The notes: generated from the sequence alone by a model not told the origin. Counted from the stretch's first letter, positions 35,712-44,783 are shown. The stretch: DNA of 64,000 nucleotides from Chryseobacterium sp. FH2 (GCF_001045455.1 NZ_LFNE01000011.1:1-64000); one strand, 5' to 3'. A program made the numbers and translations.

Positions 35712-36969
35712 ATTGTGGAGAAGCTTCGTTAAAGAAATCCTTTTACTGAAAAGAGATATCGGAGGAATTGTCATTATTTTTGTGATGCCTTTGTTGCTGA
35801 TTGTAACCATTACATTGATTCAGGATTCTACTTTCAAAAACCTGGAAGGTTCAAAAATCCCTATCATTTTCATTGATAATGATAAGTCCGAAGTTTCCAA
35901 AAATATAAAACTGGAACTGGAAAACAGCAAAACATTTCAGCTTTTGACCAATTATAATGAAAAATCTGCTCAGGATGTGGTTTTCTCAGGTGATTATCAA
36001 ATGGCGATTGTCATTCCTGAAAATTTAACGAAAGATTTAAATTCCAATATCGATTCCAAAGTTCAGGCAATTGTAAGTTCGTTTGGTTTGGAAGAAAATT
36101 CAGACCAAAAAGTTCAGGTTCCGGGCGTGAAAGCAAAAGAGATTCATTTATATTTTGATCCTGCAACCAATGCCGGATTCAAAAATTCCGTGATGAATTC
36201 CGTGAATAAAATGGTCTTTGAAATTGAGAATAAAAAGATTTACAAGGCTTTCCAGGACCAGCTGGGAACGACAGAAAATCTTGAGGAAAATAAAAATTTA
36301 ATCAGCTTTAAAGAAATCACCCCGAAAAAAGGAGAAATGGAAGCGATTCCGAATTCCGTTCAACACAATGTTCCGGCTTGGGCACTGTTTGCAATTTTCT
36401 TTATTGTTGTCCCTTTGTCGATTAATCTGGTTAAAGAAAAAAGCCAGGGAACGAGCGTAAGGGTAAGAGTGAGCCCTACTCCGTATTACATTCACATTTT
36501 AGGAAAAACTTTTACTTATCTTATCATCTGTGTCATTCAGTTTTTATTGATGGTTGCTGTAGGAATTTACCTTTTTCCTTATATGGATTTACCGCAGTTT
36601 GATGTCACAGGGAAAATGTTCCAGCTTATTGTGGTAACTTTATTTTCAGGATTGGCGGCGATTGGGTTCGGAGTATTATTGGGAACCATTGCCGATACAC
36701 AGGAACAGTCTGCGCCGTTTGGAGCAACTTCTGTTGTAGTTTTGGCCGCAATTGGAGGAATCTGGGTTCCTGTGTTTTTAATGCCTGACTTCATGCAGTC
36801 TGTTGCCAAATTCTCTCCAATGAATTGGGGACTGAATGCTTATTATGACATTATTTTAAGAAACAGCGGAATCGGAGGAATTGCCAAAGAATTGTCTTTC
36901 TTATTTTTATTCTATATTACAATGGTCGGAATTTCATTAATTTACGAAAGAAAACAGAATGCAGTCTAA
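35698..36969 (+). CDS. ABC-2 type transporter permease
   Basis: This 423-residue protein has one N-terminal helix (about 18-40), a large external domain (about 45-215) and five helices in the C-terminal half (about 222-415), the standard ABC-2 layout for DrrB/YhiH-type exporters. It works with the ATPase encoded just upstream and is translationally coupled to the thioesterase downstream (11-base overlap). The substrate is unknown; a lipid-like pigment or precursor is inferred from the setting. Confidence 0.9.
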   Translation: MLLYKLWRSFVKEILLLKRDIGGIVIIFVMPLLLIVTITLIQDSTFKNLEGSKIPIIFIDNDKSEVSKNIKLELENSKTFQLLTNYNEKSAQDVVFSGDYQMAIVIPENLTKDLNSNIDSKVQAIVSSFGLEENSDQKVQVPGVKAKEIHLYFDPATNAGFKNSVMNSVNKMVFEIENKKIYKAFQDQLGTTENLEENKNLISFKEITPKKGEMEAIPNSVQHNVPAWALFAIFFIVVPLSINLVKEKSQGTSVRVRVSPTPYYIHILGKTFTYLIICVIQFLLMVAVGIYLFPYMDLPQFDVTGKMFQLIVVTLFSGLAAIGFGVLLGTIADTQEQSAPFGATSVVVLAAIGGIWVPVFLMPDFMQSVAKFSPMNWGLNAYYDIILRNSGIGGIAKELSFLFLFYITMVGISLIYERKQNAV

Positions 36970-37384
36970 AGAAAATATATTAAGCTGTACGGAAGAGGCC
37001 CGGGTAAGATTCAGCGAAACAGACCCTTTGGGAATTGTGTGGCACGGGCATTACATCGTTTATTTTGAAGACGGCAGGGAGGCTTTCGGAAGACAGCACG
37101 GTTTGACTTATCTCGATATCCAAAAAGCCGGATTTGTAACACCTATTGTAAAAAGTACGTGTGAACATTTTCTTCCATTGAAGTATGGAGAAACATTCAA
37201 GATTATAACGACTTTCGTAAATTCAACTTCAGCGAAATTAATTTACCGATACGAGCTCTTTAATGAGCAAAATAAACTGGTCTGTACAGGAGAAACCATT
37301 CAGGTTTTTTTGGATTCAGACAATAATTTATGTTTATATAATCCTGAGTTTTTTCAGGCTTGGAAAGATAAAATGGGATTGTAA
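36959..37384 (+). CDS. 4HBT-family thioesterase
   Basis: This 141-residue YbgC-like hotdog protein has the full active-site block RFSETDPLGIVWHGHYIVYF (about 17-36), with the catalytic aspartate of DPxG. It hydrolyses acyl or aryl thioesters. In this cluster it could free the aryl polyene acid or the dialkylresorcinol precursor from its carrier. It overlaps both neighbours (11 bases upstream, TAATG downstream), so it belongs to the operon. Confidence 0.85.
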   Translation: MQSKENILSCTEEARVRFSETDPLGIVWHGHYIVYFEDGREAFGRQHGLTYLDIQKAGFVTPIVKSTCEHFLPLKYGETFKIITTFVNSTSAKLIYRYELFNEQNKLVCTGETIQVFLDSDNNLCLYNPEFFQAWKDKMGL

Positions 37385-38517
37385 TGAAGAAAGAAGTTTA
37401 TATTACAGATTATCATTGTGTCACGCCTTTAGGTTTTGATGTTTCTTCGAATTGGAATGCCCTTTTGGAAGGAAAATCAGGTGTAGCATTACATAAAATC
37501 ATACAAAATCAGGAATCTTTTTACGTCTCCGTGATAGATTCTGAAAAATTGGAAACCGAGTTTCAAAAAAACTTCGACAATCAGGATTTTACAAGACTTG
37601 AAAAAATGTTTTTGTTAAGTTTAAAACCTTTGGTTGAAAGACATAACATTACAGACGAAACCGCTTTTATTTTATCTACAACAAAAGGGAATATAAGCCT
37701 TTTAAAAAATCAGACAACTTTACCGGAAGGCGTTTTTCTTTCAAGATTAGCTCAAAAGATTGCTGATTTTTTTGGATTTAAAAGTAAGCCAATAGTAATT
37801 TCAAATGCCTGTGTATCCGGAGTAATGGGGATTGCGGTTGCGAAAAATATGATTCAGGCTGGAAAATATAAGGATGCTTTTGTGATTGCCGGGGATGAGG
37901 TTTCAGAATTTGTAATTTCAGGATTCAACTCTTTCCAGGCAATCGGAACGGAAATCTGCAAACCTTACGACAAAAGCCGTGACGGAATCAATCTCGGTGA
38001 AGCGGCAGCGGCAGCTTATATCACTTCAGAATTAAATCAAAACGAGAAATTTAGTTTTAAAATATTGGGAGATTCTGCTATTAATGATGCCAACCACATT
38101 TCCGGACCTTCAAGAACCGGTGACGGATTATTTGCCAGCATCCAAAATGCCATGACAGAAGCTCAAGTTTCAGCAGAAAAAATTGATTTTATTTCCGCAC
38201 ACGGGACAGCCACGATATATAATGACGAAATGGAAGCCGTTGCTTTCAACAGAATGAAATTACAAGATGTTCCTTTAAACAGTATGAAAGGCTATTACGG
38301 GCATTGTTTGGGCGCATCAGGACTTTTGGAAAGCATTATTTCTATGGAAAGCGCAAGAAATAATACTTTAATTCCATCTAAAAATTTTGAAGAGACGGGA
38401 ACTTCCCAATCTTTGAATATTATTAAAGAGAACCAACCGGCAGAAATCAGATATATTTTGAAAACAGCTTCGGGTTTTGGCGGGTGTAATGCAGCTATTG
38501 TTCTGGAAAAATGTTAA
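37384..38517 (+). CDS. Beta-ketoacyl-ACP synthase (first)
   Basis: This 377-residue KAS I/II-type condensing enzyme has its complete triad: C143 (SNACVSG), H273 (SAHGTAT) and H307 (YYGHCLGA). It should extend an acyl chain with malonyl-ACP. The start overlaps the preceding thioesterase stop (TAATG). It is followed by a half-length ketosynthase-like protein and then an ACP, a KS and a chain-length-factor-like protein, so it may act on a different chain (polyene or alkyl) from the later KS/CLF pair. Confidence 0.88.
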   Translation: MKKEVYITDYHCVTPLGFDVSSNWNALLEGKSGVALHKIIQNQESFYVSVIDSEKLETEFQKNFDNQDFTRLEKMFLLSLKPLVERHNITDETAFILSTTKGNISLLKNQTTLPEGVFLSRLAQKIADFFGFKSKPIVISNACVSGVMGIAVAKNMIQAGKYKDAFVIAGDEVSEFVISGFNSFQAIGTEICKPYDKSRDGINLGEAAAAAYITSELNQNEKFSFKILGDSAINDANHISGPSRTGDGLFASIQNAMTEAQVSAEKIDFISAHGTATIYNDEMEAVAFNRMKLQDVPLNSMKGYYGHCLGASGLLESIISMESARNNTLIPSKNFEETGTSQSLNIIKENQPAEIRYILKTASGFGGCNAAIVLEKC

Positions 38518-38518
38518 A

Positions 38519-39067
38519 ATGAAAACGATGAAAAAAACTGGCATTTGCACCATAGAAAATTCAAAAATCATTCTCAACAACGATATTATTTTTGAAACCC
38601 AAACTGAAAATTTTTCAGATTTCGCAAAAGAAGCTTATAAAAGTTTAGAACTGAACTATCCGAAATTTCACAAAATGGATAACTTGAGCAAACTGACTTT
38701 TCTTGCTTCTGAAATGATTTTAAAAAACGAAGACCACAGCAGAACAGCATTGGTTTTTGCCAATAAATCATCAAGTTTAGACACTGATTTTAAATACCAG
38801 GAAAGCATCAATTCCCAGGAAAATTATTTTCCTAGTCCTGCGGTTTTTGTATATACTTTACCGAATATTTGTGTAGGTGAAATCAGTATCAGGCACAAAA
38901 TGCAGACAGAAAATGCTTTTTTTGTCTTGGATGAATTTGATGAAAAATTTTTAAATGACTATTCAAAACAGATTTTAGATTCCGGAAAAGCAGATAAAGT
39001 ATTGTGCGGATGGGTAGAACTCTATCAGGAAAGTTATAATGCTTTCGTATATTTGCTGACTACGTAA
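38519..39067 (+). CDS. Half-length ketosynthase-like protein, catalytic Cys absent
   Basis: This protein of about 182 residues resembles only the N-terminal half of a ketosynthase. The segment [25 protein letters not shown] matches the stretch before the active-site cysteine, but no cysteine follows and the protein ends where the His half would begin. It is probably a structural partner or modifier for a full KS, as small coronafacic-acid-type KS-like proteins are in aryl polyene loci. Two near ATGs (38519, 38528) are possible; the longer open frame overlaps the previous gene. It is not a broken gene: the frame ends cleanly and the downstream ACP is intact. Confidence 0.7.
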   Translation: MKTMKKTGICTIENSKIILNNDIIFETQTENFSDFAKEAYKSLELNYPKFHKMDNLSKLTFLASEMILKNEDHSRTALVFANKSSSLDTDFKYQESINSQENYFPSPAVFVYTLPNICVGEISIRHKMQTENAFFVLDEFDEKFLNDYSKQILDSGKADKVLCGWVELYQESYNAFVYLLTT

Positions 39068-39068
39068 T

Positions 39069-39150
39069 GTAACAAATTAATAATATAACAATGTAGCCAT
39101 GTTTTGCAGTAATCCATTGGTAAATTGGTAAACTACTACATAGTACATTA
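39069..39150. repeat. Palindromic intergenic element A
   Basis: This AT-rich element, upstream of the first ACP gene, shares AACAATGTA and TTGGTAAACT blocks with three other intergenic elements (B, C and D). Its inverted arms are imperfect: AATGTAGCCATGTT against a right arm that ends CTACATAGTACATT. Confidence 0.55.
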
Positions 39151-39161
39151 AAATAATTTTT

Positions 39162-39419
39162 ATGGAAAACTTAAGAGAAGAATTAAAGCACAAAATCATT
39201 GAAGTACTTAATCTTGAAGATGTTGCAATAGAAGAAATCAAAGATACAGACCCACTATTCGGAGGAGGTCTTGGATTGGATTCTATTGACGCTCTTGAAT
39301 TAATCGTTCTTCTTGATAAAGAATATGGAATCAAATTATCTGACCCTAAAAAAGGGAAGGAAATCTTCCAGTCTATTGAAGTAATGGCGAAATTCATTGA
39401 AGAAAACAGAACGAAATAA
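39162..39419 (+). CDS. Acyl carrier protein (first)
   Basis: This 85-residue phosphopantetheine protein carries the attachment serine S41 in GLGLDSIDALEL. Its sequence is acidic and helical, as usual for an ACP. It should carry the growing polyene or alkyl chain. It is set apart from its neighbours by intergenic elements A and B, so its dosage may be controlled separately. A second ACP lies in the minus arm at 51059. Confidence 0.92.
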   Translation: MENLREELKHKIIEVLNLEDVAIEEIKDTDPLFGGGLGLDSIDALELIVLLDKEYGIKLSDPKKGKEIFQSIEVMAKFIEENRTK

Positions 39420-39423
39420 GTTA

Positions 39424-39495
39424 ATATACCAATGTATCAATATAACAGTCTAGCAATTATTGGTAAACTGTTATATTGATATATTGCTACATTTT
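39424..39495. repeat. Palindromic intergenic element B
   Basis: The perfect 14-bp inverted arms ATCAATATAACAGT (39436-39449) and its complement (39467-39480) enclose a 17-base loop holding ATTGGTAA. The element lies between the ACP gene and the following KS gene. No T-run follows on either strand, so it is not a standard terminator. Confidence 0.7.
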
Positions 39496-39503
39496 GTATA
39501 AAA

Positions 39504-40703
39504 ATGAGTCAAAAAATTGCCATAACAGGAATGGGTATCATTTCCTCCATAGGAAACAATGTGGAGGAAAATTTCATATCGTTAAAATCCGGGAAACATG
39601 GGATTTCAGACATTCGGTTGTTTGAAACGCGTCATGCCGGAAATATTAAAATTGGCGAGATAAAATTGTCTAATGAAGAATTGGTGCAAAAGCTTCAGCT
39701 GAAGGAAGACAATAATGCCACGAGAACCTCTTTATTAGGTATGGTTGCCGCAAAAGAAGCGGTAGAAAGTGCCGGAATTTTGAATATTAATGAGTATAAA
39801 ACAGGGCTGATTTCCTCAACCAGCGTTGGCGGAATGGACATCACCGAAAAATATTTCTACACGTATGAAGACCTTCCTGAAAAGCAAAAATATATTGACT
39901 CTCACGATGCGGGAAATTCATCATTGCTGATTGCGGATTATCTTGGCTTAAAAGGCATGGTTTCTACCATAAGTACAGCTTGCTCGTCTGCTGCCAATGC
40001 CATTATGATGGGTGCAAAACTCATTAAAAACGGAGTTCTTGACCGGGTAATTGTTGGCGGAACAGATTCTCTTTCAAAATTTACATTGAATGGGTTCAAT
40101 ACCTTGATGATTCTTACGGATTCTTACAACACGCCTTTCGATAACGACAGAAAGGGTCTGAACCTTGGTGAAGCTGCTGCTTTTTTAGTTTTAGAATCTG
40201 ATGAAATCGTGAAAAAAGAAAACAAAAAAGTATTGGGCTATCTTTCAGGTTATGGGAATGCCAATGATGCACACCATCAAACCGCCTCTTCAGAAAACGG
40301 GCAAGGAGCGTTTCTGGCCATGGAAAAAGCGTTGAAAGTCTTTGGCTTAAACAAAGAAAGTATTGATTACATCAACGTTCACGGGACAGCAACCCCAAAT
40401 AACGATTTATCTGAGGGAATTGCAATGCTTAGAATTTTTGGGGAAAATAATGTCCCGGAATTCAGTTCTACAAAAGCGTTTACAGGTCATACTCTCGCTG
40501 CGGCTGCGGGAATTGAAGCAGTTTATTCCTTGTTGGCAATTAACAATAATGTCATTTTCCCGAATCTGAATTTTAAAACAAAGATGGGAGAATTTGATTT
40601 GACACCCGTGACTGAACTCAAAGAGAAAAACATCAACCACGTTCTTTCCAATTCGTTTGGTTTTGGAGGAAACTGTTCAACCTTAATCTTCTCAAAATCA
40701 TGA
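39504..40703 (+). CDS. Beta-ketoacyl-ACP synthase (second, KS of a KS/CLF pair)
   Basis: This 399-residue FabF-type enzyme has a full triad: C160 (STACSSAA), H293 (VHGTATP) and H329 (FTGHTLAAAAG). It should perform the repeated condensation that builds the conjugated chain. It overlaps the next gene by 4 bases (ATGA); that gene encodes a catalytically dead ketosynthase, so the two probably form a KS-CLF heterodimer. Confidence 0.88.
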   Translation: MSQKIAITGMGIISSIGNNVEENFISLKSGKHGISDIRLFETRHAGNIKIGEIKLSNEELVQKLQLKEDNNATRTSLLGMVAAKEAVESAGILNINEYKTGLISSTSVGGMDITEKYFYTYEDLPEKQKYIDSHDAGNSSLLIADYLGLKGMVSTISTACSSAANAIMMGAKLIKNGVLDRVIVGGTDSLSKFTLNGFNTLMILTDSYNTPFDNDRKGLNLGEAAAFLVLESDEIVKKENKKVLGYLSGYGNANDAHHQTASSENGQGAFLAMEKALKVFGLNKESIDYINVHGTATPNNDLSEGIAMLRIFGENNVPEFSSTKAFTGHTLAAAAGIEAVYSLLAINNNVIFPNLNFKTKMGEFDLTPVTELKEKNINHVLSNSFGFGGNCSTLIFSKS

Positions 40704-41761
40704 GTGCAGTTTACATCAACAGTGCAGCCTGCATCTCAGTTCAGGACACTTTAAATGAAAATTTTTTCCAAAATTTAATGCCTGAAAATTCAGCTCAGGT
40801 TTTAAAAGCTATTGAACCTAATTACAAAGAATTCATACCTCCTGCAATGATTAGGAGGATGTCTAAAACGGTAAAAATGAGCTCAGTAGCCTCAAAATAT
40901 GCTTTGAAAGAAGCAGGAATTGAAAATCCCGATGCCATTATCGTTGGAACAGGAATGGGCTGTTCGCAGGATTCTGAAAAATTTTTAAAGAATGTGATTG
41001 ATAATAATGAAGAGTTTCTGACTCCGACTTATTTCATCCAATCCACTCATAATACAGTCGCAGGGCAAATCGCTCTCGGATTACAGTGCCACGCTTACAA
41101 TTTTACGTATGTAAACACTTCTTCTTCTCTGGAATTTTCTTTTTTGGATGCCAAACTTCAGATTAATGATGGTGAGGCGGAAAACGTTTTAGTTGGTTCA
41201 ACAGATGAGCAGACCGACAGAACAATGGAATTGTACAAATTAAACAATACCATTAAAAAAGAAGAAAATTTTCCTGTTGATTATTTAAAATCGAAAACTG
41301 ATGGTGTAATTTGGGGTGAAGGTGCGAGCTTTTTTGTTTTAGGAAAAGACAAAACAGAAAGTTCTTATGCTCAATTAAAAGATATCCAAATTATTAACAA
41401 TTTAGAATTAAGCGAAACACAACAATTTATTGAAGATTTTTTAACCAAAAATAACTTAACTACCCGTGACATTGATGCTGTTATGTTGGGCTTCAGCGGA
41501 GATGCGAAATCTGATGTTTATTATGCCAATGCAATGGATTATTTTTCAAATTCTGCTTTTTTGTATTATAAACATTTGAGTGGAGAGTTCAATACCGCAA
41601 GTGGTTTTTCAACATTTTTAGCTTGCCACATCCTTAAAAATCAAGAGATTCCGGAAGTGATGATGATTAATATCGTGAAAAAAGAAGAGATTAAGAGTAT
41701 TCTTTTGTATAATCATCTTGGAGGACATGACCATAGTTTGGTTTTACTGGAAAGAATATAG
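40700..41761 (+). CDS. Chain-length-factor-like ketosynthase, inactive
   Basis: This 353-residue ketosynthase homologue lacks all three catalytic residues. The cysteine position reads NTSSSLEF (S141), the HGT motif is GFSGDA, and the GH motif is SGEFNTAS. Such KS-beta proteins set product length as heterodimer partners, and the 4-base overlap with the active KS gene supports a fixed 1:1 complex. It is shorter than active KS enzymes. Confidence 0.8.
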   Translation: MSAVYINSAACISVQDTLNENFFQNLMPENSAQVLKAIEPNYKEFIPPAMIRRMSKTVKMSSVASKYALKEAGIENPDAIIVGTGMGCSQDSEKFLKNVIDNNEEFLTPTYFIQSTHNTVAGQIALGLQCHAYNFTYVNTSSSLEFSFLDAKLQINDGEAENVLVGSTDEQTDRTMELYKLNNTIKKEENFPVDYLKSKTDGVIWGEGASFFVLGKDKTESSYAQLKDIQIINNLELSETQQFIEDFLTKNNLTTRDIDAVMLGFSGDAKSDVYYANAMDYFSNSAFLYYKHLSGEFNTASGFSTFLACHILKNQEIPEVMMINIVKKEEIKSILLYNHLGGHDHSLVLLERI

Positions 41762-41810
41762 ATAAAACCATATAGACTTTGATGTGAAATAATACATTCT
41801 AAAATAAGAA

Positions 41811-42566
41811 ATGAAGCACTACCCATTTATACTGTTTTATCTTTTCTGTAACGTTTTTATTTATGCGTTTCATGGAACTTTTTGGGTGTATCTGTTTTGT
41901 TTTTTTACTTTTTCTGCGGTTGTTGTTTGGGGTTCTTTTGATATTACGTTAGGATATTTTGTCAACAGCATTACTCATAAAAGAACGAAAATCAAAGAAG
42001 TGGCCTTGACTTTTGATGATGGTCCCACTGAGTTTACTCCAAAATTTTTAGATTTATTAAAAGAAAATAATGTGAAAGCAACGTTTTTCTGCATCGGAAA
42101 ACAGATTGAGAAATATCCTGAAACTTTTCAGCGAATTATTGCAGAAGGCCACACGGTTGGAAATCATACCTTTTCACATTCTAATGCCACCGGATTTTTA
42201 TCATCCTCAAAAATGGTTGATGAAATTGAAAAATGTGATGAAGTAATGGCAAAAGTTGGAAATATCAAAACCAATTTATATCGCCCTCCTTTTGGTGTCA
42301 CCAATCCTAATATTGCAAAAGCGATAAAAAAAACCCGTAAAAAAAGCATCGGCTGGAATGTCCGTTCCTTAGATACCATTACAGACGATGAGAAAAAAAT
42401 ATACCGAAAAGTGACAAAAGGGTTAAAAAAAGGAAGCATTATTCTTCTTCACGATACTTCGGAGAAAACGTACAATGTTTTGGTAGATTTATTGTTATTT
42501 TTGAAAGATAAAAAATACTCAGCTTTTACAGTTGATACCATTATTAAAAATCAAAAAAATGATTAA
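41811..42566 (+). CDS. Polysaccharide deacetylase-family protein
   Basis: The N-terminal segment of this 251-residue protein has two membrane helices (about 5-25 and 27-50). The NodB domain follows, with TFDDGP at 67-72 and the metal set D70, H119 and H123 (HTFSH). The domain should face the periplasm and remove acetyl or similar groups from a glycan or another ester/amide substrate. Members of this family occur in flexirubin-type clusters; what they act on is not known to me. It overlaps the LolA gene by 8 bases. Confidence 0.8.
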   Translation: MKHYPFILFYLFCNVFIYAFHGTFWVYLFCFFTFSAVVVWGSFDITLGYFVNSITHKRTKIKEVALTFDDGPTEFTPKFLDLLKENNVKATFFCIGKQIEKYPETFQRIIAEGHTVGNHTFSHSNATGFLSSSKMVDEIEKCDEVMAKVGNIKTNLYRPPFGVTNPNIAKAIKKTRKKSIGWNVRSLDTITDDEKKIYRKVTKGLKKGSIILLHDTSEKTYNVLVDLLLFLKDKKYSAFTVDTIIKNQKND

Positions 42567-43185
42567 AAATATGGCGCTCGGAGCGTTTTTATTAGTTTCA
42601 AGCTTCTTTTTTGCACAAAATACAGCAATGTCAGGAACGGAAGCAAAGGCATTCGTGGCTAAAGTTTCATCTGAAACAAAAGAAATAAAAACCTTACAGG
42701 CTGATTTTACTCAAACCAAAAAGATGGATTTTTTGGATAAGAATATCGTGACTTACGGAAAAATGTCTTTGAAATCTCCCAATATGCTGAGCTGGAAATA
42801 TACAAAACCTTATCAGTACAGTATTATTTTCAAGGATAATAAAATCTTTATCAACGACCAGGGGAAAAAATCCTCTGTAGATGCAAAGAGCAAAACCTTT
42901 GAGAAAATCAATAAACTGATTGTCGGAAGTTCCAACGGACAGATGTTCAGTGACCCGGAATTTACGGTGAGTTATTTAAAAAACGCGAATTTCAATATCG
43001 CAAAATTCACTCCGAAATCTGCTCAATTATTGAAATACATCAAACAAATCGAATTGCAGTTCCCGAAAAACGAATCAACCGTTTCCCAGGTCAATATGAC
43101 AGAGGCTTCCGGAGATACAACGAATATTGTTTTCAAAAATACAAAGATCAATGCGCCGATTTCTGCTTCAGAGTTTTCTTTATAG
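42559..43185 (+). CDS. LolA-like outer membrane lipoprotein carrier
   Basis: This 208-residue periplasmic protein has a signal peptide (MIKNMALGAFLLVSSFFFA) and the LolA core (LQADFTQTKKM, then WKYTKPYQY). LolA carries hydrophobic lipoproteins across the periplasm in an open barrel. A dedicated copy inside a pigment cluster probably carries pigment or a lipidated partner to the outer membrane. The ATG at 42559 is chosen because it begins the signal peptide. It overlaps the next gene by 35 bases. Confidence 0.87.
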   Translation: MIKNMALGAFLLVSSFFFAQNTAMSGTEAKAFVAKVSSETKEIKTLQADFTQTKKMDFLDKNIVTYGKMSLKSPNMLSWKYTKPYQYSIIFKDNKIFINDQGKKSSVDAKSKTFEKINKLIVGSSNGQMFSDPEFTVSYLKNANFNIAKFTPKSAQLLKYIKQIELQFPKNESTVSQVNMTEASGDTTNIVFKNTKINAPISASEFSL

Positions 43186-43786
43186 CCTGATTTTCCTGCT
43201 GCTTGTTTCGTGCAAAACATATAAATTAACAGACGTAACATCAATTCCGGCTTCTGAAAAAACGGTTAGAAACCTATATTTCTCGTCAAATGAAGATTAT
43301 GTTTATAAATGTCAGATGGATATTTATAAAAATCATGTAAGCGGAATTTTAATTATTAAGAAACTCAACGAAACGACACACCGCGTTGCGATGACTTCTG
43401 ATTTTGGGAATAAATTAATTGATTTTGAAATTTCAGAGAATAATTTTAAAGTCAATTATGTTTTTCCGGATTTAGATAAAAAAATTGTCATCAATTTTCT
43501 AAAGAATGATTTTCAGAGGCTTTTAAAAAGAGAATATCCTGTAACAAAAAGTTTTGAAAACGGAAATTCTAAAATTTATTTTTCAAAAATCGATAAAAAA
43601 GCTTATTATTTATTCTTTAACAAAGAAAATGGTTTATTACATCAAATTATTTATACGAAAAACAATAAGGAAAAAATCGATTTTACTTTTGATGCGAAAA
43701 AACATATCTTCGCGGATAGTTTAAATCTTCAACACAAAGATTTCAACATTAACATAAAACTATTTCAAATAACCGAAACTGAATAA
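43151..43786 (+). CDS. LolB-like outer membrane lipoprotein
   Basis: This 211-residue protein has a signal and lipobox LLVSC, with the lipidated cysteine at residue 21 counted from the ATG at 43151. A TTG at 43127 is possible but gives a worse signal. It has mixed strand character over about 30-200, like LolB or DUF3261/DUF4292-type proteins, though the match is by fold impression only. It follows LolA with a 35-base overlap, as expected for a paired acceptor in the outer membrane. In aryl polyene clusters a LolA-like and a small lipoprotein are also paired. Confidence 0.65.
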   Translation: MRRFLLQSFLYSLIFLLLVSCKTYKLTDVTSIPASEKTVRNLYFSSNEDYVYKCQMDIYKNHVSGILIIKKLNETTHRVAMTSDFGNKLIDFEISENNFKVNYVFPDLDKKIVINFLKNDFQRLLKREYPVTKSFENGNSKIYFSKIDKKAYYLFFNKENGLLHQIIYTKNNKEKIDFTFDAKKHIFADSLNLQHKDFNINIKLFQITETE

Positions 43787-43793
43787 ATTAACC

Positions 43794-44399
43794 ATGAAAA
43801 AACTATCATTATTATTCATACTGCTGATTTCAGGCTTATCTTTTGCACAGGTAACTTTTAATCCGGGAATCCGGGCAGGTGCCAATTTCTCACATTTTAC
43901 AAATAACGAAAATTATACCTATTATTGGGCGGATGATTTGTATTACCCGGAAGCTAATGTCAACATGGATTTTAAAACCAAAACTGATTTTTATATCGGG
44001 CTATTTGGAAATATTCGTTTTGCAAAATTTTATGCTTTACAGCCGGAAATTAATTATTCAAGGCAGGGAACAAAACTGGATACCAATGTGAATAACTGGA
44101 ACGGACAGACTCTTACGGCAACTTATCTTGGAATTCAATTAGTTAATAAATTTTATTTCAACAAATTCAATATTCATTTTGGCCCAACATTAGATTTCTT
44201 GGTAGAACATAAAAATTTCGATACCGAAAATGAAGTTGATTTAGGTTTAACTGCGGGTTTAGGATACGATATCACAAAAAACTTCGGTGTTGAGGCAAGA
44301 GTAAAAAAAGGTTTTATCCCTGTGTATTACTTCAACGACAATCACTCAAATGTTACTTTCCAAGCGGGGGTTTATTATACATTTAACATGAAAAAATAA
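43794..44399 (+). CDS. Outer-membrane beta-barrel protein (PorT-like)
   Basis: This 201-residue protein has a clean signal peptide (MKKLSLLFILLISGLSFAQ) and an 8-strand-type barrel pattern of alternating aromatic and glycine residues. It opens FNPGIRAGANFSHF and ends FQAGVYYTFNMKK, close to the PF13568 (outer membrane beta-barrel) family. It begins 8 bases after the lipoprotein gene, so it is part of the plus arm. It may anchor or present the pigment in the outer membrane. Confidence 0.75.
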   Translation: MKKLSLLFILLISGLSFAQVTFNPGIRAGANFSHFTNNENYTYYWADDLYYPEANVNMDFKTKTDFYIGLFGNIRFAKFYALQPEINYSRQGTKLDTNVNNWNGQTLTATYLGIQLVNKFYFNKFNIHFGPTLDFLVEHKNFDTENEVDLGLTAGLGYDITKNFGVEARVKKGFIPVYYFNDNHSNVTFQAGVYYTFNMKK

Positions 44400-44402
44400 T
44401 TT

Positions 44403-44783
44403 ATGCAGACTATTCTTACAGACTTTTATACTTTAAAATCATACGAAAAAGCTGAAAACGGAAATTTTATTGCGGCTATCAGTTTAAACAGAGATCATGA
44501 TATTTTTAAGGGACATTTTCCCGGAAATCCTGTGACTCCCGGAGTTTGTATGATGCAGATTGTAAAAGAACTTACTGAAGAATTTACAGGTAAAAAATTA
44601 TTCTTAAAAACCGCTTCCAATGTGAAATTCATGGCGATTATCAATCCTTTTGAAACACCTGATTTGAAACTTCAGTTGGATATTACAGAAAGTGAAGAAG
44701 ATGTAAAAGTAAAGAATATAACTTCTTTTGGCGAGACAATTGCATTAAAAATGTCAGTAAACTATAAAAAGTTGACATCATGA
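44403..44783 (+). CDS. FabA/FabZ-like hotdog protein with Glu replaced
   Basis: This 126-residue protein carries the FabZ-type loop GHFPGNPVTPGVCMMQ, with H38 intact. The acidic partner position is Q52 (MMQIVKE), so one half of the catalytic dyad is missing. It resembles ApeP-like dehydratases. Another cluster hotdog (32598) has the opposite loss, so the two could complement each other in a dimer. It overlaps the next gene by 4 bases. Confidence 0.78.
   Translation: MQTILTDFYTLKSYEKAENGNFIAAISLNRDHDIFKGHFPGNPVTPGVCMMQIVKELTEEFTGKKLFLKTASNVKFMAIINPFETPDLKLQLDITESEEDVKVKNITSFGETIALKMSVNYKKLTS

Noticed and set aside
38477..38518. Longer start for the half-length KS, within the previous gene
   Set aside because: ATG 38519 lies right after the preceding stop and gives a plausible short N-terminus.
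43127..43186. Longer start for the LolB-like lipoprotein (TTG)
   Set aside because: The ATG at 43151 gives a proper signal and lipobox; the TTG adds a poorer leader.
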